DNA of 64,000 bases from Ruminiclostridium hungatei (GCF_002051585.1 NZ_MZGX01000010.1:92019-156018), one strand, 5' to 3'. Counted from the stretch's first letter, positions 46,587 through 57,800 are shown. Numbers and translations: made by a program. Notes: generated by a model from the sequence alone, not told the origin.

Positions 46587-46610
46587 ACCGACAAAGAAAA
46601 GGTGACCTTG

Positions 46611-47570
46611 ATGAAAATATTATGTGTAGGAATGATGGTGTGTGACATTCCTCTATATCCTGTTCCTGACAATATTCTTAAGCTGGATAGCTGGAAAATC
46701 AGTAATGCTGTTCCGACTACAGGCGGAGATGCCCTGAATGTCTCGGTTGGCTTGGCAAAACTTGGCATGGAGGTGTCTTTATGCGGCCGGGTGGGACGGG
46801 ATTCCAACGGAGCATTTGTGAAGGCATGTGTCGCAAAGGAGGGTGTGGACATATCATCGGTAATTGAGGATTTGGAGTATCCTACAGCCGCAAGTTATAT
46901 TCTGATTGACACATTGAACGAGCGCCATTTTTTAACTTCCAACAAAATCTTTGACAGCTTATCCGCAGAAGATGTACCCGAAGAAAAAATAAAGAAAGCG
47001 GATTTGGTCTATTTCGGGAGTGCCATGATAATGGAGAGGATGGACAGGGACGGTATTGAAAAACTGTTCCGCAAGTCGCGTTCCCTTGGGAAAATAACTG
47101 CAATGGACACTGCAATGAATACTGCAATGAACAGCACTGGGCAAGTGAATTATTATGAACAAATGAAGTGTGCTTTATATGAAACCGACTACTTTCTTCC
47201 CAGTTATGATGAGGCAAAAATACTGACTGGAGAGGAATTACCTGAAAAAATAGCTGAGAGGCTGAAAGAGTTTAATATGAAAGCTCTGGTCATAAAGCTG
47301 GGTAAAAAAGGCTGCTATGCAACTGATTTTGTAAAAGGAAAGTATATCAGCACAATTGAAGGAATGCCGGTGAAGGATACAACGGGAGCAGGAGATTCCT
47401 TTGTGGCCGCTTTCCTGTGCGGCATATCCCAGGGCTGGGACATCTTCAAAAGTGCTGCTTTCGGCAATACGGTGGCATCTCTCAATGTGGGAGCAGTGGG
47501 GGCTACTGCAGGAATACCAGATTTTAAAAGTGCCTTGGCTTTTTTTGAAAAGCAGGATATTCAATATTAA
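46611..47570 (+). CDS. PfkB-family sugar kinase
   Basis: 319 residues of the ribokinase fold: TTGGDALNVSVGLAKLG near the start binds the sugar; the C-terminal TTGAGDSFVAAFLCG holds the catalytic Asp and anion hole. ATG 46611 lies 6 bases after AAAGGTG; an ATG at 46575 would overlap the operator. First gene of the operon, followed by a class II aldolase, so it likely makes the ketose bisphosphate that the aldolase splits, or phosphorylates the incoming sugar. Confidence 0.9.
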   Translation: MKILCVGMMVCDIPLYPVPDNILKLDSWKISNAVPTTGGDALNVSVGLAKLGMEVSLCGRVGRDSNGAFVKACVAKEGVDISSVIEDLEYPTAASYILIDTLNERHFLTSNKIFDSLSAEDVPEEKIKKADLVYFGSAMIMERMDRDGIEKLFRKSRSLGKITAMDTAMNTAMNSTGQVNYYEQMKCALYETDYFLPSYDEAKILTGEELPEKIAERLKEFNMKALVIKLGKKGCYATDFVKGKYISTIEGMPVKDTTGAGDSFVAAFLCGISQGWDIFKSAAFGNTVASLNVGAVGATAGIPDFKSALAFFEKQDIQY

Positions 47571-47679
47571 GGAAGGAGCAGATAATTGAACTGTTCAGGA
47601 AATCTGAAGTTATTATTTGGTACTTCCAAAGGCAAAGTCACTTTAAAATATACATTAAAAAGAAAGAGGGATATAGACT

Positions 47680-48540
47680 ATGAGATTCGTTCCAATGAAA
47701 GAAATTCTTGAGCTTGGCAGAAAAAAAGGTATTGCGTACGGAGCTTTCGAATTCTGGTCGGTTGAGACTGCCAGAGCTGCAATACTAGCAGGATCTAAGC
47801 TGGGCATGCCGGTGATTTTACAGTGCGGACAGACGGAAATAGATATGATGGGGGGTTTTGAGGATGTTGTGTCCACAGTAGAAATAGCATCCAGGAATGC
47901 TTCCGTGCCTGTTGCACTGCATCTTGACCATGCTGTTACCTATGAGGCTTGTAACGCGGCTATTCAGGCAGGCTTTTCCTCAGTAATGATTGATCTTTCC
48001 GCAAAACCTCTGGAAGAGAACATATACGGCACACTCCAGGTGGTGGAGCGTGCACATCCCGCAAATGTAACGGTTGAAGCAGAACTTGGCCGGCTTGTGG
48101 GGGAAGAGGGCGCCATAGCTGTAAAGGGCCACGAGGCTGCGCAGACTGACCCGGAGGAGGCCAGGAGATTTGTGGAAGCTACCGGCATCGACTGCCTGGC
48201 GGTGAGCATAGGTACCCAGCACGGACAGTACAAGTTTGAACCAAAGCTTAATATAGAACGCCTCAAGAAGATATATGAGCTTACAAAAATACCTCTTGTG
48301 CTTCACGGGGGCTCCGGGACACCCATGTGGCAGGTGCAGGAGTCTATAAGAAATGGAATCAACAAGGTAAATATATGCACAGATATAGTTCTGGCTATGG
48401 GACATCAATATGTGGACACTCAAAAGGGAGATTTAAAGTATACTACTGCAAATCTCTTCAATCCTGCAAATGAAGCGGCGCAAAAAATAATTGAAGAAAA
48501 AATGCGTGCGTTTGCATTGCTGGATTTGTACAAGCAATAA
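47680..48540 (+). CDS. Class II fructose/tagatose-bisphosphate aldolase family
   Basis: 286 residues, TIM barrel with zinc ligands: ALHLDHAVTYEA (second His binds Zn), VEAELGRLVGEEG, GTQHGQYKFEP and LVLHGGSGTP, INKVNICTD. These fit the GatY/KbaY/IolJ/FbaA group. With the PfkB kinase it forms a short pathway to dihydroxyacetone phosphate plus an aldehyde. Which ketose is cleaved is not visible. Confidence 0.9.
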   Translation: MRFVPMKEILELGRKKGIAYGAFEFWSVETARAAILAGSKLGMPVILQCGQTEIDMMGGFEDVVSTVEIASRNASVPVALHLDHAVTYEACNAAIQAGFSSVMIDLSAKPLEENIYGTLQVVERAHPANVTVEAELGRLVGEEGAIAVKGHEAAQTDPEEARRFVEATGIDCLAVSIGTQHGQYKFEPKLNIERLKKIYELTKIPLVLHGGSGTPMWQVQESIRNGINKVNICTDIVLAMGHQYVDTQKGDLKYTTANLFNPANEAAQKIIEEKMRAFALLDLYKQ

Positions 48541-48704
48541 TCTGCCAAAGCCAATTTATTTCCTATATTATTAATTCTCATTGAGAAAGACATGTACTTA
48601 ATATCTTTAACATCTTAAAGGCCGCTTAATATTTATTGCGTTTAAGAAAATCAATTTAATCGGATAGCTTCTTAATTTTCTATTTTTGAAAGGAGAATTC
48701 TATT

Positions 48705-49823
48705 ATGAAAAGCGTAAAAAAGTGTCTTGCTGTAAGCTTACTTGTTGCATTGATTGCTGCTGTATTTGCAGGTTGTTCTTCCTCAAACGGCGGCGGGGCG
48801 GTTTCCTCCAATAGTTCTTCAGCTTCGGTAAGCTCCAAGGCGGAGAACTTGAAGGCAACGGTTATATGGAGAAGGTTTGATGATGCCTTCCAGTCAGGCT
48901 TCAGAATAATCATGCAAAGCGAGGCCGACAAAATGGGAGGCTTCAAGCTTGACATGCAGGATGGCGAGGATGATCCCTCCAAGGCAAATAACAAGCTGGA
49001 GACAGCTCTGACAAAGGGCGCACAGAGCATTGCAATATGCGCACCCGACAGAAAAAGCACCGATGAGATGATGAAGAAGTGCAAGACCGAGAATGTGCCG
49101 GTGATTTTTTTCAACATGGAGCCCATGCCTGAAACAATGAAGGCCTATGACAAGGTATGGTATGTGGGAGCCAATGCAAAGGAATCAGGACAAATGTGCG
49201 CCCAGGCTCTGATAAACTACTGGAACAGCAATAAGGAAATTGCCGACAAAAACGGTGACGGAAAGCTGCAGCTTGTTATACTTCAGGGAGAATTGGGTCA
49301 GCAGGATGTTGTGCTCCGAACGGAGGCATATGAAGAAACCTTAAAAGCTCAGGGCATTGAATATGAGATTCTTGCAAAAGATACTGCTAATTGGGATAAG
49401 GCACAGGCGCTGGATAAAATGAATACCTGGATTACCGCTTTCGGTGTGGATAAAATCGAAGGAGTTCTGTGCAACAGCGACGGTATGGCAATGGGAGCTG
49501 TGCAGGCGGCTTTGGACAACGGGTACAATAAGGGCGATGCAAACAAATTTATTCCGATTGTAGGGATAGATGCAACTGTAGAAGCTCTCCAGAGCATGAA
49601 GAACGATGCCTTGCTTGGAACAGTGCTTAACGACCGTATGTCTCAGTCCAAGGCGGTTCTGAATGTACTGAAGACAGTAAACGACAAGGGTGTGGTTACG
49701 AAAGATACAGTTGGCGTAGATTGTACGGTGGAAGACAACTATATTTGGGTTCCGTATAAAATCGTAGACAAGACCAATCTTGAGGAAACCTTGAAAATGA
49801 TGACCGAGATTGAGGGTAAATAA
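48705..49823 (+). CDS. Sugar-binding lipoprotein of CUT2 ABC transporter (MglB-like)
   Basis: 372 residues. Lipoprotein signal ends in AVFAGC followed by a Ser-rich linker. The periplasmic-binding fold type 1 follows (WRRFDDAFQSGFRIIM). A loop DKNGDGKLQ near residue 183 matches the calcium loop of galactose-binding MglB, supporting a hexose ligand. AAAGGAG precedes ATG. Its ATPase and permease follow. Confidence 0.9.
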   Translation: MKSVKKCLAVSLLVALIAAVFAGCSSSNGGGAVSSNSSSASVSSKAENLKATVIWRRFDDAFQSGFRIIMQSEADKMGGFKLDMQDGEDDPSKANNKLETALTKGAQSIAICAPDRKSTDEMMKKCKTENVPVIFFNMEPMPETMKAYDKVWYVGANAKESGQMCAQALINYWNSNKEIADKNGDGKLQLVILQGELGQQDVVLRTEAYEETLKAQGIEYEILAKDTANWDKAQALDKMNTWITAFGVDKIEGVLCNSDGMAMGAVQAALDNGYNKGDANKFIPIVGIDATVEALQSMKNDALLGTVLNDRMSQSKAVLNVLKTVNDKGVVTKDTVGVDCTVEDNYIWVPYKIVDKTNLEETLKMMTEIEGK

Positions 49824-50078
49824 AAATTGGATATGGCATTGTGCCGGTGTAAACTCAGAAGCATACGGGCAGGCACCGGAGCACAGGCTGCGGCATGGCG
49901 GAAACCGGAGAAACGGATATTACCTTGCGGTTTCAGTATATAAGGTACTCATTTGGAATCCGCCATAGGGCAGCTCATAAGGTCAAAAAAATGCAAAGGA
50001 GGACCCAGTCATGCCAAAGCTTTAATAAGGTTTTGGGCTGGATGCATGGGCATGGGTATAAATATGGAGGTGAGCCAT

Positions 50079-51611
50079 TTGCAGGAATATCGTCTGAAAA
50101 TGGACAATATAACAAAGACTTTTCCGGGAGTAAAAGCTTTGGATGATGTGAAGCTGCACATAAAGCCGGGAAGCGTCCATGCCCTGATAGGGGAAAACGG
50201 GGCGGGAAAGTCCACCTTGATGAAGTGCCTGTTCGGTATTTACAAACCGGATGGAGGCTCCATTGAGATTGACGGCAGGGCAGTCTTGATATCAGACACT
50301 CAAAGTGCCCTTAAGAATGGAATTTCCATGATACATCAGGAGCTTAATCCAATTCCCAACAGAACTGTAACCGACAATATATGGGTTGGCCGTTATATAA
50401 AAAAAGGATTGATTGTAAATGAAAAATTAATGGAGCAAAAAACCCAGGAGCTTTTGAAAGAGCTTGAGTTTGATATCAATCCAAAAGCAATGGCAAAAGA
50501 TCTTTCGGTTTCACAACTGCAGGCAATTGACATTGCAAAAGCAATATCATACAATGCGAAAATTATTATTATGGACGAACCGACCTCCTCGCTTACAATT
50601 GCAGAAACAAAGCATCTTTTCAGGCTTATACGGCAGTTGAGGGATGAGGGCAGATCCGTTATTTACATTTCTCATAAGCTGGAGGAAATGTTTGAAATTG
50701 CAGATGAAGTAACAGTTATGAGAGACGGCAGATATATCGGAACCTGGGAAATAAGCAAAATAACCATTGAGCATGTCATAGAGCAAATGGTAGGGAGGAG
50801 TATGGAGGAACGCTTTCCCATAAGCGAGCAGCCTCCGTCTTCGGATGTCAAATTGAGGGTGGAAAACATTACAAGCACTGATGCCAAATCCTTTAAAAAT
50901 GTCAGCTTTGAATTGAAAAAAGGGGAAATACTTGGGATTGGAGGCTTGGTAGGGGCCCAAAGAACAGAAATGGTTGAAAGCCTTTTTGGGCTGAGGCCTA
51001 TTGCATCAGGAGTTTTTTATAAGGAAGGCAGGCTTATCGGCAACAAGTCACCGCTTCAGGCAATCGAAAACGGATTTGCCCTGCTGACGGAGGAGCGCCG
51101 CACCACAGGTATTGTTCCAATGCTGTCCGTGCATGATAACACGCTGATTGCGTCATATAAAAAGTTTACCGGCTGGTTTCCGGGGGTTATCAATAAAAAA
51201 AAGAGCACAGAAAGTGCCGTTGCAGTATGTAAAAGCATGAATGTAAAAACTCCCCGTATGTCGACTGAAATTCAAAATCTTTCGGGAGGAAACCAGCAGA
51301 AGGTGCTGGTGGGGAGATGGCTTCTTACCGATTCAAACATACTTATTCTGGATGAACCCACAAGAGGCGTGGATGTAGGTGCAAAATACGAGATATATAA
51401 AATCATGAGAGAGCTAGTAAAAAAAGGAAACAGTATTATAATGGTATCCTCGGAAATGCCGGAGCTGCTGGGAATGTCTGACAGGATATTGGTTATGTGC
51501 AATGGGCGTATAACAGGGATTTTAAATAGTGAGCAGGCCTCGCAAGTGGAGATTATGCGTCTTGCTACAAGGTTTACCATAGATAATACAGCAATGGAGG
51601 CGGGCAAATGA
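50079..51611 (+). CDS. Sugar ABC transporter ATPase, double domain (MglA/RbsA-like)
   Basis: 510 residues with two ABC domains. First: GENGAGKSTLMK, LSVSQLQAIDIAKA, IIMDEPTSSL. Second: degenerate Walker A (GGLVGAQRTEMVE), then LSGGNQQKVLVGRWL and ILDEPTRGVDVGAKYEI, as is normal in this family. Start TTG 50079 eight bases after GGAGG; the frame is open to 49953 without similarity. The stop overlaps the permease start by four bases. Confidence 0.93.
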   Translation: MQEYRLKMDNITKTFPGVKALDDVKLHIKPGSVHALIGENGAGKSTLMKCLFGIYKPDGGSIEIDGRAVLISDTQSALKNGISMIHQELNPIPNRTVTDNIWVGRYIKKGLIVNEKLMEQKTQELLKELEFDINPKAMAKDLSVSQLQAIDIAKAISYNAKIIIMDEPTSSLTIAETKHLFRLIRQLRDEGRSVIYISHKLEEMFEIADEVTVMRDGRYIGTWEISKITIEHVIEQMVGRSMEERFPISEQPPSSDVKLRVENITSTDAKSFKNVSFELKKGEILGIGGLVGAQRTEMVESLFGLRPIASGVFYKEGRLIGNKSPLQAIENGFALLTEERRTTGIVPMLSVHDNTLIASYKKFTGWFPGVINKKKSTESAVAVCKSMNVKTPRMSTEIQNLSGGNQQKVLVGRWLLTDSNILILDEPTRGVDVGAKYEIYKIMRELVKKGNSIIMVSSEMPELLGMSDRILVMCNGRITGILNSEQASQVEIMRLATRFTIDNTAMEAGK

Positions 51612-52621
51612 ATATAAAAGGTGGAGAGATTAAAACAGTTGAGGTTAAGAAGTTTTTAATGGACAAAGCTCTGATATTGGCACTGCTCGTCATGATAATA
51701 GGTATTATTATTATGGAGCCGGCATTTTTGCAATGGCGTGTTGCAAAGGATATTATGACACAGTCCTCGGTAAAGCTCATTGTGGCACTTGGCCTTCTGT
51801 TTCCTTTGCTGCTTGGAGGAACAGACCTCTCAGGAGGACGTCAGGTGGGTTTGGCGGCTGTTATTGTGGCATCAATGAGCCAGGCTGCGGACTATGCCAG
51901 TAAATTTTATCCGGGGCTGCCCAATATCCCTATTATTTTCCCTATTCTTATTGCAATTGGGGTTGTGGCAGTAATCGGTGCGGTAAACGGAATTATGATA
52001 GCAAAGCTTAAAATGGCTCCTTTTATTGCTACCTTTGGAATGTCTACAATAGTATACGGCATTAACTGCCTTTATTATGCAAAAGAGCCCAATAATGCAC
52101 AGCCCATAGGCGGAATAAGGGGAGAACTTACTATCCTGAGCAGTTACAAGCTGTTTGGGCAGATAAGCCTTCTCATTGTCATAGCGGCTGTGGTGACGGT
52201 TATTTCGTGGTTTATTCTTAACAAAACGGTATTTGGAAAGCATATATATGCGGTGGGCGGAAACGAAAATGCCGCAAGGGTTTCCGGTGTAAAGGTGCAT
52301 GCAATTATAATTGCGGTATTTGTAATTGAAAGCATCCTGGTAGGTATGGCGGGTATATTGGAGGTTGCGCGTACAGGCGGAGCCAACAGCGCCTATGGCT
52401 TTTCGTATGAATTTGACGCTATTTCAGCCTGTGTGGTGGGAGGAGTGTCTCTAAGCGGTGGAGTGGGCAAGGTTTCAGGGGTTGTTCTTGGTGTGATTAT
52501 TTTTACCATAATAAGCTATGGGCTTGCGTTTATAGGTATAAATCCAAATTGGCAGCTCATTGTAAAAGGAATTATAATATGTACCGCTGTTGCTCTGGAT
52601 ATGAAAAAAAATTCAAAATAG
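51608..52621 (+). CDS. Sugar ABC transporter permease (MglC/RbsC-like)
   Basis: 337 residues with about eight to ten TM helices. The conserved blocks GGTDLSGGRQVGLAA, NGIMIAKLKMAPFIATFGM, YAVGGNENAARVSGV and AISACVVGGVSLSGGVGKVSGVVLGV are those of CUT2 permeases, closest to MglC. ATG overlaps the ATPase stop (ATGA), so translation is coupled. Confidence 0.93.
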   Translation: MNIKGGEIKTVEVKKFLMDKALILALLVMIIGIIIMEPAFLQWRVAKDIMTQSSVKLIVALGLLFPLLLGGTDLSGGRQVGLAAVIVASMSQAADYASKFYPGLPNIPIIFPILIAIGVVAVIGAVNGIMIAKLKMAPFIATFGMSTIVYGINCLYYAKEPNNAQPIGGIRGELTILSSYKLFGQISLLIVIAAVVTVISWFILNKTVFGKHIYAVGGNENAARVSGVKVHAIIIAVFVIESILVGMAGILEVARTGGANSAYGFSYEFDAISACVVGGVSLSGGVGKVSGVVLGVIIFTIISYGLAFIGINPNWQLIVKGIIICTAVALDMKKNSK

Positions 52622-52643
52622 CAGATTTGTGGAGGTTACTGAA

Positions 52644-53540
52644 ATGGAAACTATTAAAGTGGGCAATACATTGGAATTTTCAAGACTGGTGCAGGGCTTC
52701 TGGCGGCTTACCGACTGGAATTTCAGTTTAAATGAACTGGCTGCGTTTATGGAGGCTTGCATCGGCAGGGGAGTAACCACCTTTGACACGGCGGAAATAT
52801 ACAGCGATACAGAGTGCGAGCGCCAGATGGGACTTGCCTTTAAAACCGCACCGGAGCTTCGCGGGAAAATACAGTTGGTTACAAAAACCGGTATTTTCAA
52901 GCAAAAAGAAGGATACGGAGAATTCGGATATTACAATACCTCCTATGACAGGATTGTGGAATCCTGCAAAAGCAGTATACAACGTCTGCAATGCGGGTAT
53001 ATAGACCTATATCTTATTCACAGGGAGGACCCCTGCTTTGATGCCTGGGAAACTGCCAGAGCCTTGAAGGACTTAAAAAAGCAGGGTTTAATCAGGGAGG
53101 CGGGAGTGTCAAATTTTGATCCATTCAAGTTTGATGCACTGAACACTGCAATGGACGGAACTCTTGTAACAAACCAGCTTGAGTGGAACCCGGTTTGTTT
53201 TGAACATTTCAACTCGGGCATGATGGATATTATGGTAAAGAATAAAATCCATCCCATGATATGGTCGCCTCTTGCGGGAGGCAGGCTGTTTTCATCCGAC
53301 GCCCCGGAATGTGTAAAAGCCTTAAAGGTATTTTCGGAGATTGCAAGGCAGAATGGGGAGGCAGTGGAGACTATAATATATGCATGGCTGCTCTATCATC
53401 CTGCAAAAGTGATGCCCATAAGCGGCAGCGGCAAGCTGGAGCGTCTTGATATGGCTATCCGTGCGCTTGAGGAGGTCAGGCTACAGCATTGGGAGTGGTA
53501 TAAGCTGTATGCGGCAAGCGGCCAGCAGGTGCTGAGGTAA
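52644..53540 (+). CDS. Aldo/keto reductase
   Basis: 298 residues, NADPH-dependent oxidoreductase with the catalytic tetrad Asp48, Tyr53, Lys81 and His126 (TFDTAEIYSD, TKTGIF, DLYLIHRED). The block GLIREAGVSNF follows. ATG 52644 lies seven bases after GGAGG. Last gene of the operon; it may reduce the aldehyde left after aldol cleavage, or the sugar itself. A strong terminator follows. Confidence 0.9.
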   Translation: METIKVGNTLEFSRLVQGFWRLTDWNFSLNELAAFMEACIGRGVTTFDTAEIYSDTECERQMGLAFKTAPELRGKIQLVTKTGIFKQKEGYGEFGYYNTSYDRIVESCKSSIQRLQCGYIDLYLIHREDPCFDAWETARALKDLKKQGLIREAGVSNFDPFKFDALNTAMDGTLVTNQLEWNPVCFEHFNSGMMDIMVKNKIHPMIWSPLAGGRLFSSDAPECVKALKVFSEIARQNGEAVETIIYAWLLYHPAKVMPISGSGKLERLDMAIRALEEVRLQHWEWYKLYAASGQQVLR

Positions 53541-53622
53541 ATTGAATTCCGAACAATGACCGGCGGCATACTCCGGATAAAATATACAAAATATATAAAT
53601 TGAACGGCAATCGGTTAAAGAA

Positions 53623-53690
53623 AAATATGCTCTTCCCAAAATGGACGGAAAACATGAAGGTCCGTTTATACGGGAGGAGCATATTTTTTA
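53623..53690 (+). terminator. Terminator of the sugar operon
   Basis: AAATATGCTCTTCCC / GGGAGGAGCATATTT pair over 15 bases with one mismatch, enclosing a second stem ACGGA / TCCGT; a T run follows. Confidence 0.9.
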
Positions 53691-53797
53691 TTGTAGTTTT
53701 TCTAATAATTTATAGGAATATGAGAGTAAAAAATGTGAAAAATAAGTATGGTTCAAAAGCTCTTTTTTGAATTAAATATCATTAAAGGAGGACTAAT

Positions 53798-53992
53798 ATG
53801 CCACTCACAAGTAAGGAATTAATGTTGATTCAGGACAATATCAGCATGTGCGAAGACAACATAAAGTATTTGCAGGGCTGCGCCCAGCTTGCAACCGACA
53901 GCCAGATCAAAAACCTGTGCACCAAGCTGGCAAGCGACGAAAAGAACAGCCTGCAGTTGCTGATAAAGCACATTAATACGGCGGCACAATAA
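53798..53992 (+). CDS. Small helical protein, coat-associated
   Basis: 64 residues, mostly helical: ELMLIQDNISMCEDNIKYLQ, then Cys in QGCAQLA and NLCTKLA. AAAGGAGG seven bases before ATG. No clear family recognised alone, but such short proteins occur directly before CotF-type coat genes in clostridia, and the next gene, 24 bases on, is one. Probably made during sporulation. Confidence 0.75.
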   Translation: MPLTSKELMLIQDNISMCEDNIKYLQGCAQLATDSQIKNLCTKLASDEKNSLQLLIKHINTAAQ

Positions 53993-54016
53993 GTATAATA
54001 AAACAGGAGGGTGAAC

Positions 54017-54289
54017 ATGGCTAATTTAACGGATAAGGAAATTATGGCTTCGGTTCTGGGAGAGCATAAACTTGCAGCATCATCCTTGACCAACCTTATT
54101 TTGGAAAGTGTGTGTCCAATGTTAAGAAACGATGCTGAAAGTATTCTTACAAAAACCTTTGATGCTCAAAAACAGGTTTTTGATATAATGGCTCAGAAGG
54201 GCTGGTATATGGTTCAAAATGCAAACCAGCAGGAAATATCCACAGCCCAGCAAAAAGTGAAAAACGTTCAATCTCAGATATCTCAATAA
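54017..54289 (+). CDS. Spore coat protein, CotF family
   Basis: 90 residues: TDKEIMASVLGEHKLAASSLTNLILES, MLRNDAESILTKTFDAQKQVFDIMAQKGWY, the Coat_F pattern of two helices, with a Gln-rich tail. ATG 54017 lies six bases after AGGAGG; an in-frame GTG at 54011 is closer than normal. Expected on the spore or its coat. Followed by a terminator. Confidence 0.88.
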   Translation: MANLTDKEIMASVLGEHKLAASSLTNLILESVCPMLRNDAESILTKTFDAQKQVFDIMAQKGWYMVQNANQQEISTAQQKVKNVQSQISQ

Positions 54290-54308
54290 TAAAAAACTGA
54301 TATAAAGG

Positions 54309-54346
54309 GAAAGGGCGGCCGTATTCATATGCGGCTGCCCTTTTTT
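54309..54346 (+). terminator. Terminator of the coat genes
   Basis: AAAGGGCGGCCG / CGGCTGCCCTTT stem with one G-T pair, 10-base loop, six T. Confidence 0.93.
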
Positions 54347-54350
54347 GGTG

Positions 54351-54837
54351 ACAAATTTGCACTTAATAATAGGAGCATACACCTATTATTAAGTGTTAAC
54401 AGGGAACTGATTTTACAAAAAATTAAAAAAAGTAAATTTTAATGTCTAGCTTTGAAAGAATAAGTAAATTATGGTTATCTCCACTAAATCAAATAATTCT
54501 TAATTTTACAATATTATGCTTAATATGATAATATTTTTAAGCAGTTCAAATAAATACATTTCAAAAGATAAAACCAGTTAATAAAAATTGAAAATGAATC
54601 AATTATTCATTAATAAGCGGTTGCGAAGATGGAACCGGTCTCATTGCAGTAAGCAGGCATGAGATTTTCGGCGTTAGCGCTTTATCCGTTCAGCATGATA
54701 TGTGGTATATGCCCAGAGCCAGAAAAGCATTAAATTCTGAAGTGTGATTGATTGGGAGTGCTCAGTGGAACTATCAGGGTTTAGATTTGTACCAAAGTGC
54801 GTCTGTTAAAAAAATCAAAGATAAAGAGGAGAAAATT
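54351..54837. other. A/T-rich gap before the FN3 protein
   Basis: First 250 bases are about 80 percent A/T with no gene. From 54600 to 54747 the composition changes and an open stretch of about 48 codons without a start (frame ending TGA at 54747) reads GLIAVSRHEIFGVS and MWYMPRARKALNSE; it may be a gene remnant, but no family is recognised. The ribosome site GAGGAG for the next gene is at 54826-54831. Confidence 0.4.
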
Positions 54838-57800
54838 ATGAGCAAAAGCCTTGCAAAAAAAGTATTTATATTTATTCTGCTATTTGCAATAAACATTATG
54901 GGGTTCGGCATAGTAATTGATTCCGGCAATTTGAAGTTTTCCTTTGGAGAGGCTGCCTATTGCCGGACCAACTACTATGATATCAGCAAGGTAAGGGCCG
55001 GGTATTTATGGAATGCATCCTTCTATGAAAATCAGAGCTACGCAAATGTTAGCCTCACTGCAGACAGCATATTACTGAATGTGCCAATAACCGGAGCGAT
55101 TTCTTCAGCGGCATCAGATTATATTCCGGTTACAGTAGGAAAAGAATACACAATGAATTTTTCACAGCAGGGAGAAACAAATGTAGGGACCAGATCCATA
55201 TATATTTTTTACAATAGCAATAAAGAAAGAATAAGCGGTGAAACCTCTGTTTTTACAACAACCACGATCATCAAGCCCCCTGCAGGTGCGGCATATATCC
55301 GGTGGTTTTTTGCTCCTACTGCCGGTGATAAAACATGCCAGGTAAGATATTCAAATATTGAGTTTTATGAGAACCTTATGAGTTTTAAACTGGATCCGTC
55401 TATGGACAATCTGACCTGCCAGATGTCTTTACCTGTAAAGGGAATAGTGGAAAACAGCAGCAGCGGAGATATTTTAGATATAGTATATTCCATGGACGAT
55501 GATTCTGAGCAGGTATTGTATCCAGGTTTGGAAAGCAAGGGCACTGCTCAGCCCGTGGATGCAAAAATTGATATAAGGGCTCTTTCTGAGGGAGTACATA
55601 ATTTGAGTATATGGATAAGGGATAGTAAGGGGAGGGTTTCTGAACCTGTTAGGCTTTCCTTCAATAAAATCCGTAAAATCAGCATGTCTGTATCAGATGT
55701 CACAAAAAATAGTGCCGGTATAAATATAAATGATGAAAATGCTGAAAGTAAGCTGTATAGAGTAAAAATAAACAACAAGTATCTGTCCGAAGCAGGTGAA
55801 ATATCTGTAAGCCCGGACTGGATAAGAAAAAGTACCACAAATACGGCCATAAATATTGGGAAGCTGTCTCCAGGAGTAAAATATACCCTGTCGGTAACAG
55901 CCTATGATATTAACTCTTTGGAACTGGACGAAAGCAAAAGTGTACAATTTACAACCCCGGTGGAAAATTTGTCTGCACCGGTAATTTCAAAAACAGACAG
56001 CAGTGCAGAGAGCATAACTATTGCCTGGAATCCGATAAAGGGAGCGGAAAAATATGAAATTGAGGCTGACGGTATAACTACATCCTCAAGTGCTTTATCC
56101 TTCACCCACTCAAAACTTCAGCAAAATACAAGGCATACGTACAGAGTGCGGTCCCGGGACGGAGAAAATATCAGTGAATGGAGCCTGCCCATAAAAGTCT
56201 CAACCAAGAAGGCACTGCCTGAGATACCCGGAAATATCACCGCCGCTGCCATTGGAACCTCCATAGCAGTTTCATGGGGTAAGGTGGCCAATGCTTTAAA
56301 TTATGAAATTGAGGCTGACGGCTCCATAAAGACGGTAAGTGGTACGGCATATACAATGCAAGGACTAAAACCCGATACTCTTCATACCTTCAGGATAAGA
56401 GCCGTTGGATTCTCGGGGACAAGCAACTGGAGCCCCATTGAAAGAATATTTACAACTGACGGCTTGATAACAGATATGCCGCAAAATATTACGGCTGTTG
56501 CATCAAACACTACCATAGCATTGTCATGGGATGCTGTCGATGATGCAGAGGACTATGATATTCTGCCTGTATTGGAAAATGGAACAATGGGAACCGCAGT
56601 AGACAACGGAAGCCTTACCACCTGTGAATTTCGGGGGCTGAGACCAAACACCGCATACAGGTATGTGGTGAGAGCAAGGAACAGTGCCGGCGAAGGCCCT
56701 TACAGCAGGGAAATACAGGTGATGACATACCTGCTGGACACTCCTGGGAATGTAAAGATTGAAAAAAATGATACTTATATAAAATTTTCATGGGATAAGG
56801 TAGAGAGTGCCGACAGCTACCAACTGATATATGCCGGTGTGACGGGAGGAGAGGCCGCCGGGGCGGGAGCTGTCGTTGAGCTTGAAAGCTCCGGCACCCG
56901 TATTGATGTACTAACCGGAACCAGCGTCACAATAACCGGTCTGACGCCCTGCACCGAATATAAATACAGCATAAGGGCAAAAAGCTCAAATGGCTACAGC
57001 AGTTGGAGAGAAGTAAAAAGCTGCTTCACCTTGCCGCATAGGCCTGAAATACCTGACAATGTCAGTGCATCCGTATCTGATACTAAAATCATTATCAGTT
57101 GGACAGGCATGGATGACCCGGCAGTCACAGGCTATGATATAGAACTGGATGGAATAGTACTTGAAAATGACACTGAGACAGGCTATATACATGAAGGACT
57201 GACACCATACAGCCTGCATACGTACAGAGTCAGGGCGAGAAATGATTTGGTGGAAGGGGAGTGGAGCCCTGAAAATACCATCAGAACGCTTCCTTCAGAA
57301 CCACAGTCTCCAAAGAATATTGTTGTAAAGTCAACGCAGACAGGTGCCACATTGACTTGGAAAGAGGAACAGGGAGCTGCCGGATATGACATATATGTAT
57401 TCAGATTGGATGAGAGCAATAATGAGGTTAAGGTTGAAGAAATAAACAATATTGAAGATTGCACCTATACCCACAGAAGGCAGGTCAAGGGCGAGGAGTA
57501 CAGGTACAGGCTGAGAACCCGTAACATACGGGGAATAAGCGCCTGGAGCGGAGATGTCATCAACAACGCCATAAAGGCTGAGTGCAAGAAGGGCAGTACC
57601 CTTGACCTGGGGTTGACTGCCACAGATGTGGTGGATTTTGGCAGCTATGAAATGGTGGTCACATATAATCCTGGCGTGGTTCAGGTGGCGGACCTCAGCA
57701 CCCTGACCGGAGCTGCTGAACTGACAACCGGAAAAATAGAGGGCACGGGCATCACCATAAAGGAATTTTCACAGGGCAGGATTGTGTTTGTGGTGGACAG

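Noticed and set aside
54600..54747. Possible pseudogene fragment or riboswitch before the FN3 gene
   Set aside because: Open for about 48 codons but with no start and no recognised match; the c-di-GMP and other common riboswitch cores were looked for by eye and not found.
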